A stretch of 64,000 bases of DNA from Candidatus Coatesiibacteriota bacterium (GCA_030602715.1 JAUVZD010000002.1:186001-250000), one strand, 5' to 3'. Shown: positions 45,401 through 53,531, counted from the stretch's first letter. The notes: generated from the sequence alone by a model not told the origin. Numbers and translations are program-made.

Positions 45401-45429
45401 ATTATGCGAAGATAAAAGAGTTAAGTCAA
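45401..45429 (-). promoter_or_regulatory. Promoter of the HD-domain gene
   Basis: TTGACT and CATAAT stand 17 bases apart on the minus strand, 36 bp upstream of the ATG. Confidence 0.6.
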
Positions 45430-45484
45430 GGGGGAAATCGGAGGTGGATTTGCAGGTAGAGATAAGTATATATAGGGGGGAAAA

Positions 45485-45520
45485 AGGAGCCCCAGCTTGA
45501 ATTATAAAGCTGGGGAGCTC
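45485..45520 (-). terminator. Terminator after the symporter gene
   Basis: CCCCAGCTT pairs with AAGCTGGGG across an eight-base loop, with flanking GAGC/GCTC pairing; on the minus strand a T run follows. Confidence 0.88.
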
Positions 45521-45546
45521 AAAAAATAGATGGTTATCCCTTTATC

Positions 45547-46917
45547 CTACTTCTCCTTCACCTCATCCTTTGCCCCCCCAGCCTCCCTCTCCTCCCTCCG
45601 TCCCACCCACTTTCCTACCAGTATGCTGGTCACCACATCTCCGTTGACATTGAGGGTGGTGCGAGCCATATCCAGCGCTCTATCCACACCGAAGAGGACC
45701 ACCACAGCCCCCGCCGGCAGCCCGTAGCGGATGAGCACGCCAGCCAGAAGAATCAGACCCGATGCCGGCACAGCCGCCGCCCCGATGCTTACCATGGTCA
45801 GATTGCCCATGAGTCCAATCTTCTGAGGCAGGTCCAGATGAACTCCAAACAGGTCGGTCAGGAATATCGCCGCCGAACCCTGATAAAGTGCGGTGCCAGC
45901 CATATCTATTGTGGCGCCGATGGGCACCACGAAGCGGGCGATGCTCTCCGGCACCTTGAAGCGCTCCATGCAAGCCCTCATCGTCAGAGGGAGGGTGGCA
46001 GCGCTGGAGGAGGTGCTGAAGGCGAGGAGCAGGGCGTCCTTCACCGAGCGTAGGTAGTAGCCCACCTTCACCCCGGCTAAGATGCGCAGGACCAGCATAT
46101 GCATAATGAAGGTAAGCACCAGCCCACCGATTACTACAAGCGAAAATATTGCCAGTATCTTGAGCAGGTCCATGCCCATGGTCACCATACTGTCAAAGGT
46201 GAGGGCGAAGACGGCGAAGGGGACAATCTTCATGGCGAAGCTGACGATGGTGAGCGATGTGTTCATCATAGAATCGCTCAAGTCCAGAAGCGGCTGGGAC
46301 CTCTCCCTCCTCTGCACCAGCAGGGCGAAGCCGATGATTATCGCCAGGGTGATGATCTGCATCATATTGGCCGAGGCAAGGGTGCTGAAGAGGTTTGTGG
46401 GAAGAATACTGCTGATAAATCCACCGCTCCCTTCAGCATCGCCGGTTTTGACCAGGCCGGCAAAATCCTGGTCAGCCTTCACCTTTTGCACCAGCGTCTC
46501 CCTCTGCTCCGGGGAGAGGAAGGAGGTGGGCTGGACCAACTCCATTATGAAGATGCCTAAAGCGATAGCCATCAGGGTTAGCGCCAGATAGCAGAGGAGG
46601 GTGTAGATGCCCACGGTGCGCAACTTCTGGGGGTCTTTCAGAGCGGCGACACCGCTTATGATGGAGGAGAAGACCAGGGGTACCAGAATAAGTTGGATGA
46701 TGGAGAGGAAGATAGTGCCTATAGGCTCAAGGAAGCCTATGAGCCGTTCGGTTACTTTGGGGGAGACCAGGTTGGTCTCGGGACCGAAGAGCAAGCCGAG
46801 TGTGATGCCCAGGATAATGGCCAGGATTACCTGCAGGTGGAGCTTCTGGCGCACCAGCTTGATCTGCGCCTGGACCACCTTCTCCACCTGGTCCACTATG
46901 TGAGGTCGTTTGGGCAT
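45547..46917 (-). CDS. Dicarboxylate/amino acid:cation symporter (DAACS family)
   Basis: The 456-residue protein has about eight transmembrane segments and the family landmarks: the serine-rich hairpin FSTSSSAATLPLTM, PIGATIDMAGTALYQG in the TM7 region, and GAAAVPASGLILLAGVL in the second hairpin. The canonical NMDGT cation-site motif reads DMAGT here, so ion coupling may differ. Substrate is glutamate, aspartate or a C4-dicarboxylate. The first 19 codons and 100 bp of upstream DNA are duplicated at 49055-49210. Confidence 0.95.
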   Translation of the reverse strand: MPKRPHIVDQVEKVVQAQIKLVRQKLHLQVILAIILGITLGLLFGPETNLVSPKVTERLIGFLEPIGTIFLSIIQLILVPLVFSSIISGVAALKDPQKLRTVGIYTLLCYLALTLMAIALGIFIMELVQPTSFLSPEQRETLVQKVKADQDFAGLVKTGDAEGSGGFISSILPTNLFSTLASANMMQIITLAIIIGFALLVQRRERSQPLLDLSDSMMNTSLTIVSFAMKIVPFAVFALTFDSMVTMGMDLLKILAIFSLVVIGGLVLTFIMHMLVLRILAGVKVGYYLRSVKDALLLAFSTSSSAATLPLTMRACMERFKVPESIARFVVPIGATIDMAGTALYQGSAAIFLTDLFGVHLDLPQKIGLMGNLTMVSIGAAAVPASGLILLAGVLIRYGLPAGAVVVLFGVDRALDMARTTLNVNGDVVTSILVGKWVGRREEREAGGAKDEVKEK

Positions 46918-47017
46918 GGATTGGGGGGGATGTTATGGGGTGTGTTTTGCAATTCGGGTAATGATAACATAGTTGGAGGGAGAAGGCAAAACTATAGCGG
47001 AGGTTATAAGCCTCCGC
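46862..47017 (-). repeat. Symporter 5' end and upstream DNA: first copy of a 156-bp duplication
   Basis: This block contains the first 19 codons of the symporter, its leader, its promoter and a GCGGAGG/CCTCCGC hairpin. A second copy of equal length at 49055-49210 differs at about seven positions, two of them compensatory in the hairpin loop region. Confidence 0.93.
46961..46989 (-). promoter_or_regulatory. Extended -10 promoter of the symporter gene
   Basis: TTGCCT and TATCAT are 17 bases apart on the minus strand, with TATGT directly before the -10. Confidence 0.6.
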
Positions 47018-47106
47018 AAAAAAAGTATTGTTTTTGGTAATTATTATAAATTAGACGTTTTTTGCGTATTTATTTTAGTTCTTGTTATATTGCCTTGTAT
47101 TTCTTG

Positions 47107-48801
47107 TTATTTTCCTAATAGACTTTTTATATATTCTTTATAACAGTCTGATATTTTTCCTGACCTTTCTTTAATGAATTTTTCGTAATTCTTTTTATTC
47201 CATAGTTCTTCATTAACATCTATTATTTGGCTTTTTAATTGTATATTACTAATCATACCAAAATATTTTTCAGGGACATCATTTCCAAACCTTTTGTGAC
47301 TATCTCTACTAATTAATACAATATTTCCTATTAAATCTTTTTCAGAAGATATTTTCGATTTTGGAAATACATGATGATTATTTATTTCCTTGCGTTCTTT
47401 TATCAAACTGCACATTTCAATTGGTTCACCTTCATTCCAATCTAAAGCATTTTTTCTGATTAAAGACCAATATAAAATAAAGTATGGAATATATTGTAAA
47501 AATGTACCTTCTACAGTGTTTTCATCTATAATATCTTTTATATCTTCGTCTTTCATAAATCCAAATTTCCCCATATATCTTATAAAATCATCTATTTTAG
47601 GGATTTTGTTGATTCTATCATTATCTACACCAATAATTTCAACTAAACATTTTTCAAGCGGTGTTTCAAAGCTTCCAGTATAAATCCCTTTTAAAGTAGC
47701 TACATGGAAATGATATAACATAATTCTTCTTTCTTCATCACTTAAATTGTTAGAACCAACCCTTCCAATGTAAAAGACAATTGGCACCAGAACATTTTGC
47801 GATGGCATAGTTTTTCTAATTATATTATTTGGTAATCCTTCGTTTTTAATTATCTCTATTGTTTTTAAAAATGATTTTGAGAATTCTTCTGTTTTTTCTT
47901 CAATTGTTTTGCTATCAATATCTCCCAGATTCTTTTTTATTGACTCCAAGTTTTGACTCAATCTTTGTGTTCCTAAAAGATGTGCTGAAAAAGCTCTTAA
48001 AAATATTGATGTCTCAATATCAAAACCCATATCTAAACAATCTCTTTCAAGTTCAGTAAAAGTATTACTAATTCTTTTATCCAAGTCTTTTGTTTGAAAC
48101 GCAATCCAAGAAAAAAAGATATCAGTTGCCTTTAATTTAGTTCCTGCTGTGTTAACCTTTTCAAATATTTCTAGAACTCTTAGATAATCATATTTTTCCC
48201 CTGTCATAACTAATATTGGAAATTCATAATTTAACATATTATGAACCTTTTGCAATCTAGCCATTATCTTATCTCTATTCTCCTCATAATCTTCTCTATC
48301 TTTCAATTTTTCTTCAAATTCCTTTTTTATCTTCTCAAGTTTTTCATCATCAGATCTTAATACCTTTGAAACCTCTATCCATTTAATGTCCATTCTTCTC
48401 TTAGCGAATGAAAACTTTTCATCAAATACATCAAACATTATTGGGGATAAAATATCATTTCTAATATTACTTATTTCATGTTCACCGATCTTATCTCTAG
48501 CTTTACTATCACTTAAATTACCGTTAGAAAAATATGCTAACCAAATTGATTTTACTCTTTGTTGTCCATCAATAATTAAAAGATTCTCACCACCAGCCAT
48601 TTTTGATTCTTCCCTTAGTGGTATAGATTTTGGTGGAATCCAAAAAAGCAAACTACCTGTAGGGTCATCATTGTATATTGAATTAATAAATTTCTCAATT
48701 TGGTTTTGTTTCCATACAAATCTCCTTTGAACTTCTGGAATCAATAGATTCTCACCATCAAAATGATCTACTAATTCTTTAAAAGTATAATTTCTAGTAC
48801 C
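47107..48801 (-). CDS. DUF262/HNH nuclease (GmrSD-like defence protein)
   Basis: The 564-residue protein starts with a DUF262 (GmrS-like ParB/Srx fold) domain: IPEVQRRFVWKQNQIEKFINSI and the DGQQR motif in LLIIDGQQRVKSIWLA, which serves NTP binding and hydrolysis. The C terminus has an HNH-type nuclease block, NNHHVFPKSK then GNIVLISRDSHKRFGN. This DUF262-then-HNH order is that of fused GmrSD-type type IV restriction systems. The ATG at 48801 has GGAGG five bases upstream. Markedly A+T-rich; flanked by duplicated host fragments. Confidence 0.85.
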   Translation of the reverse strand, partial: GTRNYTFKELVDHFDGENLLIPEVQRRFVWKQNQIEKFINSIYNDDPTGSLLFWIPPKSIPLREESKMAGGENLLIIDGQQRVKSIWLAYFSNGNLSDSKARDKIGEHEISNIRNDILSPIMFDVFDEKFSFAKRRMDIKWIEVSKVLRSDDEKLEKIKKEFEEKLKDREDYEENRDKIMARLQKVHNMLNYEFPILVMTGEKYDYLRVLEIFEKVNTAGTKLKATDIFFSWIAFQTKDLDKRISNTFTELERDCLDMGFDIETSIFLRAFSAHLLGTQRLSQNLESIKKNLGDIDSKTIEEKTEEFSKSFLKTIEIIKNEGLPNNIIRKTMPSQNVLVPIVFYIGRVGSNNLSDEERRIMLYHFHVATLKGIYTGSFETPLEKCLVEIIGVDNDRINKIPKIDDFIRYMGKFGFMKDEDIKDIIDENTVEGTFLQYIPYFILYWSLIRKNALDWNEGEPIEMCSLIKERKEINNHHVFPKSKISSEKDLIGNIVLISRDSHKRFGNDVPEKYFGMISNIQLKSQIIDVNEELWNKKNYEKFIKERSGKISDCYKEYIKSLLGK

Positions 48802-48845
48802 CATATGAACCTCCACGTAAAAATCGTTCAATGCTATTAGTATTA

Positions 48846-48874
48846 AGAATAACATAATAAAAATGAGATGTCAA
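48846..48874 (-). promoter_or_regulatory. Extended -10 promoter of the DUF262 gene
   Basis: Perfect TTGACA, 17 bases, then TATTCT, with TTATGT before the -10, on the minus strand. The ATG is 45 bp downstream. Confidence 0.75.
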
Positions 48875-48923
48875 GCAAAATACTAGAATTTAGAGTCTTC
48901 TTTTCCACAGTCTTTTTCCATAC

Positions 48924-48958
48924 AAAAAACCCCCGCCATTCACTTGGGCGAGGGTTTT
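48924..48958 (-). terminator. Terminator after the chimeric mini-ORF
   Basis: AAAACCCCCGCC pairs with GGGCGAGGGTTTT across a short loop, 27 bp past the mini-ORF stop; Ts follow on the minus strand. Confidence 0.8.
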
Positions 48959-48984
48959 GATTATTTTCGGTCTATCGTAGGGGC

Positions 48985-49110
48985 TCAGCCGGCGTATATC
49001 TCCTTCTTCTCCTCGTCGGAGAGAGCCTCGGTAACACTGCCGTAGATGCGCTTAATCTGCGCCTGGATGACCCTCTCCACCTGGTCCATTATGTGAGGTC
49101 GTTTGGGCAT
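48985..49110 (-). CDS. 41-residue chimeric ORF: symporter N terminus fused to radical SAM C terminus
   Basis: Starting from the duplicated symporter ATG, the frame encodes MPKRPHIMDQVERVIQAQIK, matching the symporter's first 20 residues except three, and continues in frame as RIYGSVTEALSDEEKKEIYAG, the last 21 residues of the radical SAM protein encoded at 51772. The crossover is at the shared QIK codons (DNA CTTGATCTG on the plus strand). The promoter, leader and a terminator are present. Whether it is translated is unknown; it is either a new small gene or a recombination scar. Confidence 0.75.
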   Translation of the reverse strand: MPKRPHIMDQVERVIQAQIKRIYGSVTEALSDEEKKEIYAG

Positions 49111-49210
49111 GGATTGGGGGGGATGTTATGGGGTATGTTTTGCAATTCGGGTAATGATAACATAGTTGGAGGGAGAAGGCAAAACTATAGCGGAGGTTTT
49201 AAACCTCCGC
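49055..49210 (-). repeat. Second copy of the symporter 5' duplication
   Basis: Equal in length to 46862-47017 and about 95 percent identical by eye. It joins, at 48985-49060, a 76-bp copy of the radical SAM 3' end (original at 51772-51847; about four differences). Confidence 0.93.
49154..49182 (-). promoter_or_regulatory. Duplicated promoter upstream of the chimeric ORF
   Basis: Identical to the symporter promoter: TTGCCT, 17 bases ending TATGT, TATCAT on the minus strand. Confidence 0.6.
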
Positions 49211-49275
49211 TTCATAAACACATCTATTCCCTATCGTCTTGCTTTCCTGCGCAGGGCGAAGATGGAGAGGGAGGT

Positions 49276-50961
49276 TTACTGTCTAAAAGTAAATTTGTTT
49301 ACAAAGAACGAAACCAAACTACCAAGCATTATAAAACCTAAAAGAACCTCAATTAAAACGTAAACTTTTGCAGGTATGTTTTCAGCTACAAAATCAGCCA
49401 TACCTAGAGAAGTGAAGACAAGACCTGATAAGTAGAAATTATCAAACCAACCTCCAGACGGCGAACTTGTTTTCAAATAAACTTTTGGATGCAAGCAACA
49501 CAACCAATCGTCAATCGGTGAAGGAACCCACTCTTGAATTTCAAATCCCATATAAATAACACCAAAAAACACAATTACAAAAATACAACAGAAAAGCCAA
49601 AGACTTATCCTTTCGCCCCATAAAGATGTAATGCCCCACAATTTATAAAGGAAAGGACTTCTCCTTTGTAATGCAAAAAGATTTTGTTGAAATCTGATAT
49701 CTGATACTAATTGTGGTGAAACAATCAATGTCTCATTGGTAAAAGTAGTTTCTCTAAAAATAATAGCACCACGCATTAATTTTGGTCTATAAAATGAAGA
49801 GCAAAACCTTCTAAATTTTCTAAATACAAAGACAGGGAATATGATTGGTGTAATAAGAACAAGTATTAACCACAAGAACAATTTCCCCAGTATATACCAA
49901 ACATTTGGTAATATTTTATAACTGAAGCTCAATAGGCTAGATGGGAAGCTTTCCTTTGAAACACCAATATGGGCTTTTGAAAGATCAGCACCGAAAAATT
50001 CTGCTTTATTAAGATTCGCATCTACTAAAATTGTATCTGGATGTGATAGATCTGAATTATGAAAACTAACACAGGAAAGATTTGCTCTGTTAAAATATAC
50101 ACCTCCTAAAAACTCTGATCTATTTAAGTCACCTCCAGATATAAACTTTGCACCAAAGAAATCAGCTATCTTTTTGAAACTTGATTTTGAAAAGTCTACT
50201 TCTTTTCTAAATTCTGCCCCCCTGAAGTTAGACATGCTATAAAAATTTGCCTCGCTGAAATCTACAGACCCATCAAATGTTACATTTGAAAATATACATG
50301 AATCAAAACATTCAATAAAACTGAAAACAGCTTTCCCTGAAAAAAAAGCACTACTAAAACTCAACATACCCTTGAAGGTTGAACAATCTATAATAAAGTC
50401 TCCGTTAAAATTTGCTTTATGAAAATTGGTTTTTTTAGAAAATTCCGTAGCCGAAAAAAAGACTCCACCTTTAAAATTAACACCGTTAAAATGAGTATTA
50501 CTATAAAATATGTTTCTAGAAAAATTAGCATCGCCTTCAAATAAAGTCTTGTCAAATATAGCATCCTCGTGAAATTCTGATTCCTTAAAATTAATATTTC
50601 CATGGAATGTTGCATTTGAAAAATCAACTTTAGATAAAAACTCGGCTTCGCAAAAATTTACGTCACCATCAAATTCTACATAACATAAATTAACTTTAAT
50701 TCCTTTAGGAAATTGGAAACCTTCAAAAAAATCTCTTGTCTTTGGAAATACGAAACCCTCAAAATTCCATGTATCTACACCCGAATTTTTTAAATCTTCA
50801 ACTATTTTTGTAAAAGCATCCCAAAACTCATTCTTAAATTTTGCTGATGAAGGTGCATGAAAAATGCAGTATCTTTCACCTTTTCGAGTTATCTTCCCAT
50901 ATTTCTCATAAATACATTTTTCTCCTAATTTTCCCCAACTCTTATACTCATAATCACACAT
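49276..50961 (-). CDS. Pentapeptide-repeat protein with C-terminal ion-channel-like membrane domain
   Basis: The 561-residue protein has a short Cys-containing N terminus, then about residues 85-330 of pentapeptide-like repeats (VDFSNATFHGNINFKESEF and the like) forming a right-handed beta helix. The C terminus has three hydrophobic segments with YLSGLVFTSLGMADFV and then KVYVLIEVLLGFIMLG: the pore-loop and inner-helix pattern of two-TM potassium channels, with TxxGYGD degenerated to TSLGMAD. GGGAG lies before the ATG. A+T-rich and probably acquired. Confidence 0.82.
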   Translation of the reverse strand: MCDYEYKSWGKLGEKCIYEKYGKITRKGERYCIFHAPSSAKFKNEFWDAFTKIVEDLKNSGVDTWNFEGFVFPKTRDFFEGFQFPKGIKVNLCYVEFDGDVNFCEAEFLSKVDFSNATFHGNINFKESEFHEDAIFDKTLFEGDANFSRNIFYSNTHFNGVNFKGGVFFSATEFSKKTNFHKANFNGDFIIDCSTFKGMLSFSSAFFSGKAVFSFIECFDSCIFSNVTFDGSVDFSEANFYSMSNFRGAEFRKEVDFSKSSFKKIADFFGAKFISGGDLNRSEFLGGVYFNRANLSCVSFHNSDLSHPDTILVDANLNKAEFFGADLSKAHIGVSKESFPSSLLSFSYKILPNVWYILGKLFLWLILVLITPIIFPVFVFRKFRRFCSSFYRPKLMRGAIIFRETTFTNETLIVSPQLVSDIRFQQNLFALQRRSPFLYKLWGITSLWGERISLWLFCCIFVIVFFGVIYMGFEIQEWVPSPIDDWLCCLHPKVYLKTSSPSGGWFDNFYLSGLVFTSLGMADFVAENIPAKVYVLIEVLLGFIMLGSLVSFFVNKFTFRQ

Positions 50962-51066
50962 ATCATTCTCCCTTCTAATTCACACTAAATTTTATTATAA
51001 AAACAATTATTTAAATTACAAGCAATAAATTTCCCATACAACACCACTAGCGACGATGGGTATCGT

Positions 51067-51125
51067 CGCCTTCAAATATAAATAACCCCCCCCCCCCCCA
51101 AAGGCGGGGGGGGCTTTATCATCCA
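51067..51125 (-). terminator. C/G-tract terminator and repeat module, copy A, after hicA
   Basis: CGCCTTCAAATATAAATAA is followed by 14 C, AAAGG, and C then eight G; the arms form a long hairpin. On the minus strand it terminates hicA. It matches copy B at 51690-51760. A perfect hairpin GCGACGAT/ATCGTCGC lies just to its left (51051-51070). Confidence 0.75.
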
Positions 51126-51145
51126 ATTAAAAGTATAAATCAACA

Positions 51146-51355
51146 TTATTTAGAATAGAAATGTTTATATAGCAAGTCAACGGATATATATTTTGAAGCT
51201 TGTTTGATAATGGCTTTCAATGTCCCTTCGCCCAATTCTTTATGGTTGGGAATAATTAAGGTCTCCTTCAATCCTTCAGTCGTCCTTCGTAATTTCAGAT
51301 GGCTTCCTATTTGTCTTAAAACCTTAAATCCAAATCCCTCAAATATAGAAACCAC
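51146..51355 (-). CDS. hicA: HicA-family mRNA interferase toxin
   Basis: The 69-residue protein has FGFKVLRQIGSHLKLRR, containing the catalytic His in the GSH motif, and TLIIPNHKELGEGTLKAIIKQA, both diagnostic. The best start is the GTG at 51355, but homologous residues of the N-terminal strand (LSAKEV) are encoded before it without any in-frame start after the hicB stop, so the 5' end is uncertain. It lies 24 bp after hicB. Toxin cuts mRNA when free of antitoxin. Confidence 0.88.
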   Translation of the reverse strand: MVSIFEGFGFKVLRQIGSHLKLRRTTEGLKETLIIPNHKELGEGTLKAIIKQASKYISVDLLYKHFYSK

Positions 51356-51379
51356 CTCTTTGGCGGATAATGTTTCAGC

Positions 51380-51607
51380 TTAGGTGACCTGCACCGGCTC
51401 TACTTCATAAGTTATGACTATAACCGGGTCCTCCACAAAGCCCAACTCCTGCGCATCCCCGTCCTCAAGCGCCAGCGCGATAGCTTCTTTCACATTCTCT
51501 ACCGTCTCATCCAGGGTCTTACCCTGAGTGATCACAGATAAATCCGAGCACTCAGCGACATAGTATTTCTCTCCGCGAAAGATATTTACGAATACGGTTC
51601 TTCTCAT
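51380..51607 (-). CDS. hicB: HicB-family antitoxin
   Basis: The 75-residue protein begins VFVNIFRGEKYYVAECSDLS and has TQGKTLDETVENVKEAIALALE, the conserved HicB core that neutralises HicA. It has no visible C-terminal HTH or ribbon-helix-helix region, so autoregulation may depend on the complex. The ATG at 51607 has GGAGG five bases upstream. Gene order hicB-hicA reverses the commoner order. Confidence 0.88.
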   Translation of the reverse strand: MRRTVFVNIFRGEKYYVAECSDLSVITQGKTLDETVENVKEAIALALEDGDAQELGFVEDPVIVITYEVEPVQVT

Positions 51608-51623
51608 CTCAACCTCCATATCC

Positions 51624-51652
51624 ATTGTATCATAAAATCCATCATTTGTAAT
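51624..51652 (-). promoter_or_regulatory. Extended -10 promoter of hicBA
   Basis: TACAAT preceded by TATGA on the minus strand, with a weak ATTACA -35 17 bases upstream. Confidence 0.5.
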
Positions 51653-51673
51653 AGAAATTCTGAACCTACGCTA

Positions 51674-51760
51674 CCCCGCCAAAGGCGGGGGCGCCTTCAA
51701 ATATAAACAAACCCCCCCCCGCCAAAGGCGGGGGGGGGTTTTATAGTCCAATCTAAAATT
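51674..51760 (-). terminator. C/G-tract terminator and repeat module, copy B, after the radical SAM gene
   Basis: CCCCGCC/GGCGGGG hairpin (51674-51690) is followed by CGCCTTCAAATATAAACAA, then a C tract, GCCAAAGGC and a G tract, closing a long stem. The order hairpin, conserved linker, C/G stem is the same as copy A; the two bracket hicBA. Confidence 0.75.
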
Positions 51761-51771
51761 ATCAGCACCGA

Positions 51772-53244
51772 CTAGCCGGCGTATATCTCCTTCTTCTCCT
51801 CGTCGGAGAGTGCCTCGGTAACACTGCCGTAGATGCGCTTGATCTGCTCCTCTCGGTGCGGGTCGTGTCCGTATTCCCTCTCCATGTTCTTCTCCATAAC
51901 ATCCGGGTCGTCGTTGTGCTCGGCAAGCCACTGGGCAAAGCGCTCGGAGAGGTCCTCCAGGAAGGGAGCAAACTCGGTTACGATGGAATCGGCGCCCTCG
52001 TGGGTCCAATAGACCTCGTCGCCGGCTTCCTCCAGCACCTCACGCAACTGCTCGTTGGCGTCTATGAGCATACAGGGCTGTCTGCGGTCCAGCTTGTAGG
52101 GCTGGCGCTTGCGGATGGCTTTGAACAGTGGGGAGCCAAGCGCTTCTTTGAGGGTGGTATCCTTGATGTTGTGAGTGGCAAAGTGGCAGAAGACACAGGG
52201 CTCAATGTCCCCCTTGGAGTTGATGTGGAAGTAGTGCTTTCCGCCGGCAATACAGCCGTCAACATAGTCGCCGTCGTTCCAGAAGTCGGCGATGAAGACC
52301 CCTTTGGTGCCGCGCAGTTGGCGGATGCGCTTTCTCAGCCAGCCCCTCTGCTCCGGAGTGAGCATCAGGTCGGTGGTGGCGCCTTTGCCCAGAGGCATGT
52401 AGTGGAAATACCAGCCGTAGAAGACGCCCCGCTCCTGCAGGTCGTCCATGAACTCGTCGGAGGCAACTATATCCAGGTTGTAGTGGTGGGCGGTGCAGGA
52501 GAAGGCGAACAGTCCGCCCAGCTCCTTGAGATATGCCATAGCGTCGGTTAGCTTCTTATAGGTGCCCTTACCTCTCCGCTCGTCGGTCTCCTGCTCAAAG
52601 CCCTCAACGGAGATGGCCGGGATGACATTGCCCAGCTCCACCAGCTTCTTAGCCATAGCCCGGTCTATCAGGGTGGCGTTGGTGTAGAACTGGAAGGTCA
52701 TATCCGGGTGCTCCTCGCACATGCGGATGAAGTGCGGCCAGTAGAGGGGCTCACCGCCGGAGATGATGACCAGATACATCCCCAGGTCCTTCGCCTGGGC
52801 GAGGATATCCTTCACCTGCTCGTAGTCCAGACCCTTAGCCCGATAGGAGCTGGCGTAACAGCCGAAGCAGGAGAGGTTGCAAGCCATGGTGGGGGAGATG
52901 ACCAGGTGAGAGGGGGGATAGAATCCCAGCTCCTCCTTCACCTTATAGCGGGTCTGGTAACCCAGCAGAGCTTCATTGGCGATGAGATTGCGCATGATGG
53001 TGCGGCGCACATGGGGGTCCAGCTCCCGCATGAACTTGCGAGACATGTGCATCTGGGGGTGATTTATCTCCAGACGATGGTGGAAGCCCTCAACCGCACT
53101 GGACCACAGCGGGTTATTGGTAATCCTTGCGGCAATCTCAACTATCTTTATCAGGTCCTCATCAGTGCCGGATTCGGCCAGGGCACACATCTGGTCAATA
53201 GCCTGGTCAACAGCCATCTCCTTTATCTTGTCCTTGATGCCCAT
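51772..53244 (-). CDS. Radical SAM protein with SPASM-like C-terminal cysteines
   Basis: The 490-residue protein has the radical SAM motif CNLSCFGCYASSYRAKG (CxxxCxxC), the glycine-rich GGEPLYWPHF, and further Cys in CIAGGKHYFHINSKGDIEPCVFCHF, typical of a SPASM/twitch extension binding auxiliary clusters. Members modify peptides or make small-molecule cofactors; no precursor peptide gene is adjacent. GGAGG lies before the ATG. Its last 22 codons plus stop are duplicated at 48985. Confidence 0.87.
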   Translation of the reverse strand: MGIKDKIKEMAVDQAIDQMCALAESGTDEDLIKIVEIAARITNNPLWSSAVEGFHHRLEINHPQMHMSRKFMRELDPHVRRTIMRNLIANEALLGYQTRYKVKEELGFYPPSHLVISPTMACNLSCFGCYASSYRAKGLDYEQVKDILAQAKDLGMYLVIISGGEPLYWPHFIRMCEEHPDMTFQFYTNATLIDRAMAKKLVELGNVIPAISVEGFEQETDERRGKGTYKKLTDAMAYLKELGGLFAFSCTAHHYNLDIVASDEFMDDLQERGVFYGWYFHYMPLGKGATTDLMLTPEQRGWLRKRIRQLRGTKGVFIADFWNDGDYVDGCIAGGKHYFHINSKGDIEPCVFCHFATHNIKDTTLKEALGSPLFKAIRKRQPYKLDRRQPCMLIDANEQLREVLEEAGDEVYWTHEGADSIVTEFAPFLEDLSERFAQWLAEHNDDPDVMEKNMEREYGHDPHREEQIKRIYGSVTEALSDEEKKEIYAG

Positions 53245-53531
53245 AAAGCCTCCTTACAAAAATCTATCCGAAATTTTTCAAACACACAAAAAAACAACTT
53301 GATGCAATTCAACATGGCGCGGAAATTAAACAGTCCGCACAATCCACTTGAATAACATCTTTATGCCCAAATTAGTTTCGGATAATACTAAAGAATCGGG
53401 CGAAAGTCAAGTGAAAACTTTCCCCGGCGTGGGGAACAGAGACCATAAAGCGCACCTGGAACGTAGCCGAAGCAGAATAGGCGAACTGTTACATATGGGA
53501 CGATGTAAACATCGTTCCAGAGAAAAAAATG

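Noticed and set aside
48960-49110. Simple pseudogene of the radical SAM gene
   Set aside because: The fragment is fused in frame to a second host gene's start with promoter and terminator, so it is reported as a chimeric ORF instead.
46862-49210. Insertion sequence carrying the DUF262 gene, because direct repeats flank it
   Set aside because: The repeats are copies of host gene ends rather than short target-site duplications, and no transposase or terminal inverted repeats are present.
51086-51110. C14 and G8 tracts as a phase-variable switch
   Set aside because: They lie in a terminator between genes, not in a coding frame or promoter spacer, and such tracts are prone to sequencing error.
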